45,700 nucleotides of DNA from a virus: IMG/VR virus record IMGVR_UViG_3300043436_005124, positions 1 through 45,700 of that record; one strand, given 5' to 3'. The notes beneath the pieces were generated by a model. That model searched no databases, was not told the DNA's origin, and saw only the letters and a program-made list of their open reading frames with translations. Made by a program: the position numbers and the translations under genes. Shown here in pieces: positions 36,123 through 43,124 of the stretch. Every line of letters starts with the position of its first letter. Position 1 is the first letter of the stretch.

Positions 36123-36303
36123 TCTTGACAAATGTTTGGCGGTACTTTGCATCAAGCACCTCTTCCCTTCGCTTAACGCTAGGTTTTTTAAATTCTTTAC
36201 GCGCACGAAGTTCTCGAACTGTACCTACTTGTTCGAATTTTCTTTTTAGGACCTTTAGCGCTCTGTCTAATGATCCATGGTCCTTTACGTTTATTATTAG
36301 CAT
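36115..36303 (-). CDS. rpsU: Ribosomal protein bS21 homologue, 62 aa
   Basis: MLIINVKDHGSLDRALKVLK then RKFEQVGTVRELRARKEFKK and PSVKRREEVLDAKYRQTF: the Bacteroidota form of bS21 is matched along its full length. bS21 sits at the 30S mRNA exit channel; in Bacteroidia it helps hide the anti-Shine-Dalgarno sequence. A phage copy could replace the host protein and shift initiation to phage mRNAs. Start is 1 base after the stop of the upstream cargo gene, and the stop overlaps the Nudix gene, so it is embedded in a late-type unit. Confidence 0.92.
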   Translation of the reverse strand: MLIINVKDHGSLDRALKVLKRKFEQVGTVRELRARKEFKKPSVKRREEVLDAKYRQTFVKND

Positions 36304-36304
36304 A

Positions 36305-36982
36305 TTATTGCTCTTTATAAGGTTTAAGTAGACTTGAGAGTTGAGTCTTTATCTTTTCAGCTTCAGCAGGTAAGGTTGAAGTGCCAACACCGCTAATATC
36401 TTCAGGTAAGGTGTCTCCATTTTCGTCTCTTTTGTAAAGAGTCAAAATGCGACCGATCGCTGTAACTTTAGTAGTATCGTCGTCAGCTGTCGCAAATTGA
36501 TTTACGTACCCATTTAATACCTTTTGAACATTTTTTAAATTATCAAGATCGACCCAACCGTCAAGTTCATTGACTAAATATTTAACATTTGATTGTAATT
36601 CAGAGTCCGTGTAGACTTTAGCATTAGCACCAGCTGGCTGACCTTGAGCCGCTTGAGCAGTCGTAGCTGAAAGTTTAACACTACCTTTTACAGGCTTAAG
36701 ATCAGAACCTATTTGGTATTGCAAAGTTACCATCGGTCTATTGTCATCGTGATTGATTGTCACAGTGTACGTACCTGCCGCTTTACGAGTAGCCACATCA
36801 TCGACTAATTGATTCCATTGGTTTACGTAATTTGGGTCAGTTTTTCCGCCCAACACCTTTTTAACGCCATCCTCAGTTTGCATGTCCGGAGCAGCTTCAT
36901 TCACGACATCAATGCTTTCGGTTACAAGGTATCCGTATTTTTTCTGTTCAGCTAATGTTGCGTAATTGTTTAAGTTAATCAT
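36305..36982 (-). CDS. Predicted prohead-targeted protein, 225 aa
   Basis: Longer N-terminus MINLNNYATLAEQKKYGYLV with TESIDVVNE followed by AAPDM; VVNE would be the cleavage site near residue 29. The body is beta-rich in the centre (GTYTVTINHDDNRPMVTLQY) and helical at the C-terminus (KTQLSSLLKPYKEQ). No family recognised. It follows the 351-aa cargo gene by 21 bases in the same unit. Confidence 0.62.
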   Translation of the reverse strand: MINLNNYATLAEQKKYGYLVTESIDVVNEAAPDMQTEDGVKKVLGGKTDPNYVNQWNQLVDDVATRKAAGTYTVTINHDDNRPMVTLQYQIGSDLKPVKGSVKLSATTAQAAQGQPAGANAKVYTDSELQSNVKYLVNELDGWVDLDNLKNVQKVLNGYVNQFATADDDTTKVTAIGRILTLYKRDENGDTLPEDISGVGTSTLPAEAEKIKTQLSSLLKPYKEQ

Positions 36983-37003
36983 TGTATACTTTATTAATTT
37001 TTA

Positions 37004-38059
37004 TTAGAATCCTGGGTCAGCTTTAGCGGCAGCTTTAGGTTTAGTTGCTGCAGGTTTAGCGGCAGCTTGTGAAGCGCTTCCAGTTTTTGCAGCAGGTGCT
37101 TGAACCTTTGCAATCTGATCAGCGGTTACTCCAGCAAGAGCAGTTTTTAATTTAGCGTCAACGTCTGCTGTGATTTCTGCAACGTCTACATTTGTGCCGA
37201 TTAATGATCCGATCGCGGACGCAGTAGCATCTCCGTATTTTCCGTCCGCTCCGCCCTTTGTTTTAATTTTATCCGCGGAAGGTCCACCCTTAGCGATGAT
37301 TGTTTTCTGTAAGTCTTGCACCTTTTGATCAAACGCTGAACTTTTCTTAAGACCAACATACTGGGGAGCAGTATTAGAAGCGCCTGATGCTCCAGCAGTT
37401 CCAGCAGTTCCAGCGGTTCCAGCCGAACTCGCAGAGGCCGAAGTGCTTGGTTGGCTAGCAGGCGCGGCAGCAGTCTCAGCTTTCATTGCAAGGTCAACGG
37501 TTAATCCGTTTAGAGGAACTTTCATTGGCTTAGGCGGATCAAGCGTCATTGCTTTTTCTTGCTCAACGTTCCATGCATAAACTGTTCCGCCTGACGCAAC
37601 CGTAGATTTTGCCTGGGCTGGAAATTTCTTGACATCATAATTGAGCTCAGAAGCTTTTGCATCAGTGGTTGAAGGAGAACCAAGCCTCTTGAAAATAAAA
37701 GTCTCGGTTGCTTTTTCTCTTTTTAAGAAACCTGCCTGTCTGTGCTTGCCAGTTTCAATGAACGCGATCGATGTTGAATTTGTACTTGTAAAAGTTTGGC
37801 CAGCTATGTCAGCACTAGTCGTTTTATCTGAATACCAGTTCTGAAATTCTTGATTGCTTACAAGATGATCTAGCGCGCTCTTTGCTGGATTTGCATCGCT
37901 TATCGTATCATTATCGCTAGTTGCTTTAAGAACAACTGTAAATCTAGCAAGTTCGCCAGTCTTTGGAGTTTCCTTAGTTACTGATCCGCCTGATATGGCT
38001 TTTTCTGAAACTTGCGAAGATTGATTTTTAAAATCTTCAAATGTTTTAACAAATGTCAT
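37004..38059 (-). CDS. Predicted prohead-targeted protein with peptidoglycan-binding-like domain, 351 aa
   Basis: Leader MTFVKTFEDFKNQSSQVSE followed by KAISGG; cleavage expected after QVSE. A beta-rich domain (about 30-170) is followed by a low-complexity linker with repeated AGT (GTAGTAGTAGASGASNTAP). A region at about 235-300 (DQKVQDLQKTIIAKGG, then IKTKGGADGKYGDATASAIG) resembles PG_binding_1 with G-x-D-G-x-Y-G-x-x-T-x-x-A-I. The tail is Ala/Lys/Pro-rich. With the 21594 and 10001 proteins it is the third cargo member with wall-binding features. Confidence 0.68.
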   Translation of the reverse strand: MTFVKTFEDFKNQSSQVSEKAISGGSVTKETPKTGELARFTVVLKATSDNDTISDANPAKSALDHLVSNQEFQNWYSDKTTSADIAGQTFTSTNSTSIAFIETGKHRQAGFLKREKATETFIFKRLGSPSTTDAKASELNYDVKKFPAQAKSTVASGGTVYAWNVEQEKAMTLDPPKPMKVPLNGLTVDLAMKAETAAAPASQPSTSASASSAGTAGTAGTAGASGASNTAPQYVGLKKSSAFDQKVQDLQKTIIAKGGPSADKIKTKGGADGKYGDATASAIGSLIGTNVDVAEITADVDAKLKTALAGVTADQIAKVQAPAAKTGSASQAAAKPAATKPKAAAKADPGF

Positions 38060-38074
38060 TCGTTTATAGTAATT

Positions 38075-40492
38075 TTAGTTATTTATAGAGGTGAATCCGA
38101 ATCCCTTTGTTTTAAAAAGGCTCTCATCTGTTGTTTGAGCCGACTTAGGTAGTGGAATTTCTGGCATATTTCCAGAATCTAGCATCTCTTCAGTTTGTTT
38201 AATAGCTCGATCAGCTTCTTCTTGTGTCCATGTACCGTTCTTAACGAATCGGTCAGCGACCTCCTTCATTCTAGAAACATCTGAACTGTTTACGCTAACC
38301 ACTCCGTGCTCAGCATCCCAAACATCAGATAGTGCAAGTTGCGTAACTGGATCAAGTCCATCGATTGCTTTTTGTGCACCAATGCTTGTGTCAAGATTCA
38401 TTGATTTAAGAATTTTTTGACTGTATTCAGTAGTATTATCTTGGAATTTTTGTCTGGCCTTTGGATCGTCTCCCACGTTAAAGGTTCCTCCCAAATTAGC
38501 AGTTGAGCCTGGATAATCTGCAACATGGGCAGATACTGTTGCTGAGTTAGCAGCGGCAAGCATTCCACAATCAGCTTTACCCTTTTTAGCCTTTAGTGTC
38601 TCTTTTAATTTCTTGTTCTTTTCTAATTCTTGTGCAACTAGTGCATCTAATTGAGCTGGGTCTTGAGTTGATTCAGCTGGTTGAGCTTGAGTAGCTACAG
38701 GTTCGTCCGCTTCATTTACAGCCGGTTGGAAAGCTGCCTCCATGCCTTTTGCTGCAAGCTTAGTAGTCGCAGTTGCAACTGAGGTACTCATCTTATTTGC
38801 TCCAACTTCTACTAAACACTCAAGATTTCCAAATTGTTGCCACACTAATCTAGATAAGAAGCTTATGACTCTACGTAAAGGAATTGCTCGCATTGCCATG
38901 GTACGGCCTAGGCCTTCCATTGTTTTTGCAACTTTGATTGTTTCATCCATGTGCTTAACTCCCTCAACAAAGGCTTTAGGTCTAGCTACAAATGGTGTGA
39001 ACGCTTTAATTTCAGCTTTACTCAGATTTTTAGATAGTTGAGGATCAGTTAAGAAAGTCTCAAAGAACTTCTTAACACCGGCCTCATCTCCCTTTCTTGC
39101 CATTGCGATTAAATCAGCGCTACCTGGTCTCCAACCCAAATCAGCAAGCCTCTTTGCTAGGGCTTTATCCTTTAGTATCGCGTCCGCGCTTAGTTTCGCT
39201 TGTCCAATTATTTCATTCTCCATTTTAGCTGCGATCCAGATTTCCTGTTCGGCGTCCGACAGTTTTGAAATTCGATTCTTAAAAATGTCGGTCTTTGTAA
39301 CGACACCGCGAAGGTCTCCAAGATAACCGGTTGCATTCAAGTATTTGTCAACTATCGCGTTATCAAAGTCAGTTAACTTCTTTTTAATCTCAACGCCTAT
39401 TTCGTTTCCTTTTTTGCCAGCAGCAATTGCGTCCGCTTGTGCTTGTTTAATTAGTGCACTTTTTTCTCCCTGTGTAGCAGTTTTGGCCTGCGTAACTAGG
39501 TCATCCGACGCTTTAGCAATTGAGTCACCTTCAGCTCCAGCAAGAACCTTAGATGCTGAATCGAAGTTCTTTCCCCATAAGTTTATGTTGGCTGCAAGCT
39601 TATCAACGAACTGTGGAATCTTAGCTGTGTATTTCTTAGCAGTTCCAAAAGTTGCGAGGTTGATTGCTTTCTCAACGAAACCTGCTATTAATTTAATGAT
39701 GCTTACACCAGATCCTACTAGAAAACTTGCAATGTTCTTAAACATGCTTACAACATTATCAAGTAGACTTTTTCCTCCAATTTTGATTAGCTCTTCCTTT
39801 GAATTTATTATAACTTTCTCAAGGGCAACTGCACTTGAGCTTGATCTAAATAAAATAGGAGCTATTTTGTTTATGATCGGTGCAGCAGGTTTAAGAAATT
39901 TAGTAGCAATCGCGTTTACTTTACTTACATCAACTGCTGAAAGTAAGCTAAGTATCATTGAGAACCAATCTTTCTTGTAGAGAGAAATTATTGCAGATAA
40001 TACGTTCGCAACAATATCGATTGGGAAACCTGCCCAAGTGAATGGAACAATACCGATAACGTCTAGGACAAGACGAATGATATTTAGAGTCATCTCAACT
40101 GGGTCTGGATCGGCTACCATGCCTTTAATGAAACTCCAAACCGTTCCAAGTAAACTCTCGTCAATTGTTTGAAGAGTTGCTAAGTATTCTCCACTTTCAC
40201 GTAGAGCAACGGTATCGTAACCCGCTCTAACTAAAAAGTCTTCTTTTTGAATGATATCGTTAATATCTTCAATGTGTTCTAGTAAAAAAAGTTGGTGATC
40301 TAATTTGGCTTGAGAAACGGCCTCATCTACTGGAAGATTAAAGAAATCGTCCATTTTTGACCAGTCGGTTCTTTCAAGTGCCTCAAAGAATGCCTCTGGG
40401 ATATTTTCAAAATACTTAACGAGTCTGTCAAGATTCTGATTATTTTCGTTTATGGAATTAAAGTACTCCTCTGCTGAAACTACATATTGCAT
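38075..40492 (-). CDS. Predicted prohead-targeted large helical protein, 805 aa
   Basis: Leader MQYVVSAEEYFNSINE followed by NNQN (cleavage expected after residue 16). Near residues 135-190 there are strongly hydrophobic helices (LNIIRLVLDVIGIVPFTWAG; FSMILSLLSAVDVSKVNAIA) like the membrane-inserting segments of ejection proteins or polymorphic toxins. A second hydrophobic region is at about 250-290. The rest is helical and charged up to the C-terminus. The large size and membrane-active segments suggest a DNA-ejection or pore-forming internal protein. The layout resembles the smaller 13868-14656 cargo protein. Confidence 0.68.
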   Translation of the reverse strand: MQYVVSAEEYFNSINENNQNLDRLVKYFENIPEAFFEALERTDWSKMDDFFNLPVDEAVSQAKLDHQLFLLEHIEDINDIIQKEDFLVRAGYDTVALRESGEYLATLQTIDESLLGTVWSFIKGMVADPDPVEMTLNIIRLVLDVIGIVPFTWAGFPIDIVANVLSAIISLYKKDWFSMILSLLSAVDVSKVNAIATKFLKPAAPIINKIAPILFRSSSSAVALEKVIINSKEELIKIGGKSLLDNVVSMFKNIASFLVGSGVSIIKLIAGFVEKAINLATFGTAKKYTAKIPQFVDKLAANINLWGKNFDSASKVLAGAEGDSIAKASDDLVTQAKTATQGEKSALIKQAQADAIAAGKKGNEIGVEIKKKLTDFDNAIVDKYLNATGYLGDLRGVVTKTDIFKNRISKLSDAEQEIWIAAKMENEIIGQAKLSADAILKDKALAKRLADLGWRPGSADLIAMARKGDEAGVKKFFETFLTDPQLSKNLSKAEIKAFTPFVARPKAFVEGVKHMDETIKVAKTMEGLGRTMAMRAIPLRRVISFLSRLVWQQFGNLECLVEVGANKMSTSVATATTKLAAKGMEAAFQPAVNEADEPVATQAQPAESTQDPAQLDALVAQELEKNKKLKETLKAKKGKADCGMLAAANSATVSAHVADYPGSTANLGGTFNVGDDPKARQKFQDNTTEYSQKILKSMNLDTSIGAQKAIDGLDPVTQLALSDVWDAEHGVVSVNSSDVSRMKEVADRFVKNGTWTQEEADRAIKQTEEMLDSGNMPEIPLPKSAQTTDESLFKTKGFGFTSINN
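38079..38086 (-). promoter_or_regulatory. Late-promoter motif TATAAATAAC (leftward)
   Basis: 27 bases before the ATG at 38059; it contains the exact T4 core TATAAATA and overlaps the end of the 805-aa gene. Confidence 0.65.
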
Positions 40493-40515
40493 TTATAAGT
40501 TTGCGTAATTTCTTA

Positions 40516-40523
40516 TTATTTAT
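40516..40523 (-). promoter_or_regulatory. Late-promoter motif (A)ATAAATAA (leftward)
   Basis: 31 bases before the ATG at 40492. Confidence 0.6.
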
Positions 40524-40536
40524 TCTCTAACCTGGG

Positions 40537-41604
40537 TTAAAGTTGGTCGGCACAGTGTCTAAGTATTTTCAAATAGTCCTTTCTGGAGCACTCGGCTAGA
40601 AACTTACAGATTTCCCAAAAGTCTTCAACCGTTTCGAACGTCATTGCTGGATGTTGACCCCATTTATATGAAACTGGAATTGTCCCGAATATGATGGATT
40701 CGTAAACTCTGGCAGGAATGAATTTTTCCTTTAAATAAAGATCCTTACTTACGTTTACCGATACCATTGAATATGAGAAATGCTCCCAAATAAATTCACG
40801 GTCCTCTCTAGGAATTAGAGATACTTTATCCAGTTTGCCTATCCAGTTCTCAAGAGATAGATCACTTTTTGCAGCAACTGACATCGTGAATGGAGTACCA
40901 TCAAACATTTGAGCCTGGTCAACGGACTGAATAATATCGTTTATGATTGGATTTTTAGAATGACCTTCTTTGTAATTATCAAATGAAAGGTTTCCATAGT
41001 ATATCAAATTTGTAGGCTTTGACTCTGTTGAATTTTCATGAATTCTTAAGCAATCATCAATAAAGGCTTTGCTCATTCCAGGCATTGTAATTGATGGAAT
41101 TTCGCGGCTAAGTCCAAGCTCTTTGATTGTAGATAAGAAAGATTCGCTTAGTGAAAGATCTGTGTCAATGATTACAATATCAGCCGGATCATATCCTACT
41201 TCTAAAGCCGTTGTAATAATGTCTTCAAAAATCTTAGCATCTTTCAACTTTTTCTGTAGAGTTGAAAGATTCCTGAATCTGGCTTTCAAGAATATCTTAT
41301 CATATTCACGGTTTGTTATCTTTTCCATAACCTCAGGCCAGGCAATCTGATAGTTATTGATTAGCTTTCTTGTGTATTCAGTCATGAGCACTCCCAGATT
41401 ATCGTTTGGAAAAACTGGATCGATTGAGCCGCTTGTGTACTTATCGCTAATGTAGTTCAAGAAATCAAATTGATCAACTTTGAATTTTTCAGACAGGGAG
41501 TCAATTAATCCAATTTGATAAAATGTATGACCTGGGATATTCGTATCGAATATTCCTAATTCGCCAAAATAGGCATAGAGTGATTTACTTGATTTCTTTT
41601 CCAT
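40537..41604 (-). CDS. Putative glycosyltransferase (GT-B-like), 355 aa
   Basis: N-terminal SLYAYFGELGIFDTNIPGHT followed by FYQIGLIDSLSE looks like the first Rossmann unit of a GT-B enzyme. The C-terminal segment KEKFIPARVYESIIFGTIPV followed by SYKWGQHPAMTFETVEDFWE fits the donor-binding end (R-x-Y-E-x-I-x-x-G-x-I-P-V). Family and sugar are not identifiable by eye. It overlaps the end of the MBD4-like glycosylase gene by 49 bases and belongs to a unit with an FkbM methyltransferase, so a modified sugar on DNA or on a virion protein is a possible product. Confidence 0.6.
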   Translation of the reverse strand: MEKKSSKSLYAYFGELGIFDTNIPGHTFYQIGLIDSLSEKFKVDQFDFLNYISDKYTSGSIDPVFPNDNLGVLMTEYTRKLINNYQIAWPEVMEKITNREYDKIFLKARFRNLSTLQKKLKDAKIFEDIITTALEVGYDPADIVIIDTDLSLSESFLSTIKELGLSREIPSITMPGMSKAFIDDCLRIHENSTESKPTNLIYYGNLSFDNYKEGHSKNPIINDIIQSVDQAQMFDGTPFTMSVAAKSDLSLENWIGKLDKVSLIPREDREFIWEHFSYSMVSVNVSKDLYLKEKFIPARVYESIIFGTIPVSYKWGQHPAMTFETVEDFWEICKFLAECSRKDYLKILRHCADQL

Positions 41605-41981
41605 TGTAAGTATTTTACTAGAACTCCATCATTGGGTTCTATGTCTAATCGGTTTTCATAAAAAATATCCCAAGAATCTGCAGCGTATTGTCCAATGCCG
41701 TACAGTTCCTTGGGATGTTGCCAATCCTTATCAATCCAGTCAAAGCTGAATTTAATTAGAGTTTTCGCTCGTCTGTTATAAAAGCCTAGGGGTTTAAGAA
41801 GCTGCGAAAGTTCAGATGGGTCAGCCGTTGACATTTCAACCGCATCTGGATAACGACGAAAGAGTTCATCACGAACTCTATCGACCTGAACTCTTCGAGT
41901 GCAGTTAAGCAAGATGCAACACACTTGTGATTTCCAAGGGTCGCTATGATAAATTTCTTGCAATAACTCGTACGGGCTCAT
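41556..41981 (-). CDS. HhH-GPD DNA glycosylase, MBD4-like, 141 aa
   Basis: The whole protein corresponds to the catalytic domain of MBD4: DPWKSQVCCILLNCTRRVQV, LLKPLGFYNRRAKTLIKFSF, the helix-hairpin-helix ELYGIGQYAADSWDIF, and IEPNDGVLVKYLQW, in which D118 corresponds to the catalytic Asp. There are no cysteines for a 4Fe-4S cluster, as in MBD4 and unlike endonuclease III. MBD4 removes T and U (and 5-hydroxymethyl-U) opposite G. In a phage this suggests repair of deaminated cytosine or 5-methylcytosine, or handling of modified bases. The stop of the FkbM gene overlaps its ATG by one base. Confidence 0.85.
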   Translation of the reverse strand: MSPYELLQEIYHSDPWKSQVCCILLNCTRRVQVDRVRDELFRRYPDAVEMSTADPSELSQLLKPLGFYNRRAKTLIKFSFDWIDKDWQHPKELYGIGQYAADSWDIFYENRLDIEPNDGVLVKYLQWKRNQVNHSMPILAN

Positions 41982-42796
41982 TATACCTTTTTAAATCCAG
42001 CAAAGTGAGTAATGAAGTGCTTACCATTTGCGGTTCTTGGGTTAACGAAGATTCTGTCAAAATTATTTCCGAAAATTTCCATGATCTCATTGAATTTAGA
42101 TGCACGATTTTCAAGTAACCAACTGTAATGGAAATGGTATTCAACGATGAATAACTTCAATTGATCGAAACTTTCCTTGTTGATTGCCTTGATCATATCG
42201 TATTCTAGCCCCTCAATGTCCATCTTGATGCAGGTGATTCCCTTTTCCTTAATGATTGTGTTAATATTCTCAGCCGGAACGGTTGTGACCTGACGGCCTC
42301 GGATTGGATGGACACTATGCTTACCTGAATCCTGAGATAAGAAGAATTCTACGGATTCAGAATCGTCTGCAACGATTGCTTTCTCGATTATCTCACAACG
42401 CTCTTGTACATGATTCATTTCAATATTTTGCTGAGCAAACTCAACGTTATTATGAAACGGCTCGTACGAATAAACTTTTTGAATTCTTGGAAATTGAGTT
42501 AGCAAACGAGTTGCAAATATTCCAATGTGACCGCCTGCGTCTAACCAAACGTCTTCCTCGTTTAAATCCTCAAGAGTCAATGGACCGCCTGGGTTTTGAG
42601 CATAATGAGGTATGAACAGAGGTTTGAAATACTCTCCACCGGTAGGTTTAGTTGAGATGTTTTGAGAAACATTGAATTTTATCTCGTCCTCAGATCTAAC
42701 TAGGAATTGATATTCGTGATATTTAGTTTTCTTTTCGAAAACTTGAAGGGTTCCATTAATTCGAGCCTCTTCGATTGAGCATAGTACGTCAGCCAT
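41981..42796 (-). CDS. FkbM-family SAM-dependent methyltransferase, 271 aa
   Basis: SAM-binding loop WLDAGGHIGIFATRLL (residues 84-99), YSYEPFHNNVEFAQQNIEMN as motif II, and the family-typical CIKMDIEGLEYDMIKAINKE. FkbM enzymes methylate hydroxyl groups of sugars and secondary metabolites, and some act in glycan capping. Here it is next to a glycosyltransferase-like gene and could O-methylate the transferred sugar. A leftward GTATAATA motif lies upstream. The MBD4-like glycosylase and glycosyltransferase genes follow in overlapping order. Confidence 0.85.
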   Translation of the reverse strand: MADVLCSIEEARINGTLQVFEKKTKYHEYQFLVRSEDEIKFNVSQNISTKPTGGEYFKPLFIPHYAQNPGGPLTLEDLNEEDVWLDAGGHIGIFATRLLTQFPRIQKVYSYEPFHNNVEFAQQNIEMNHVQERCEIIEKAIVADDSESVEFFLSQDSGKHSVHPIRGRQVTTVPAENINTIIKEKGITCIKMDIEGLEYDMIKAINKESFDQLKLFIVEYHFHYSWLLENRASKFNEIMEIFGNNFDRIFVNPRTANGKHFITHFAGFKKV

Positions 42797-42810
42797 TTTG
42801 CATTGTCTTT

Positions 42811-42830
42811 AGATGATATTATACTAAAGA
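42811..42830 (-). promoter_or_regulatory. GTATAATA-type promoter candidate
   Basis: Leftward TCTTTAGTATAATATCATCT, about 20 bases before the FkbM gene start and overlapping the end of the 42831 gene region. Confidence 0.45.
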
Positions 42831-43124
42831 TTATGCGCTTTGGTCTAGAGTAACGTCCTTTTCTTTAATCGAAAGTTCTTCTGGATTTTCAGGATTTGGG
42901 CCGGATTGTTGATAGTCCTTGTATTTAGAAGAGTCAATCTTTTCAATCTCTTCAGGCTTAACTGATTTGTACTTGTTGTCAGAGCCCATCACCTTGTAAG
43001 TTTTACCAACTGAATCAATTCCTACAATTGTTGCAGACTGACCTGATTTCAACATGACACGTTGGCCAGTTGCGTACTTAGCGGCAGTTGGGGAAACTAG
43101 CGTGATGTCCTCGGACTCACTCAA
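42831..43124 (-). CDS. Small structural-type protein with a beta-barrel-like core, 97 aa
   Basis: The middle reads GQRVMLKSGQSATIVGIDSV then GKTYKVMGSDNKYKSVKPEE, like a small SH3/KOW-type beta barrel; both ends are polar and probably disordered. It starts within the last codons of the 512-aa gene (ATGAGTGAG overlaps its stop), so they are translationally coupled. Role unknown, perhaps a virion accessory protein. Confidence 0.6.
   Translation of the reverse strand: MSESEDITLVSPTAAKYATGQRVMLKSGQSATIVGIDSVGKTYKVMGSDNKYKSVKPEEIEKIDSSKYKDYQQSGPNPENPEELSIKEKDVTLDQSA

Noticed and set aside
39345-39980. 211-codon rightward frame inside the 805-aa gene
   Set aside because: It is antisense to a leftward gene with leader and late motif; its Ser/Ala/Leu composition is typical of a mirror frame.
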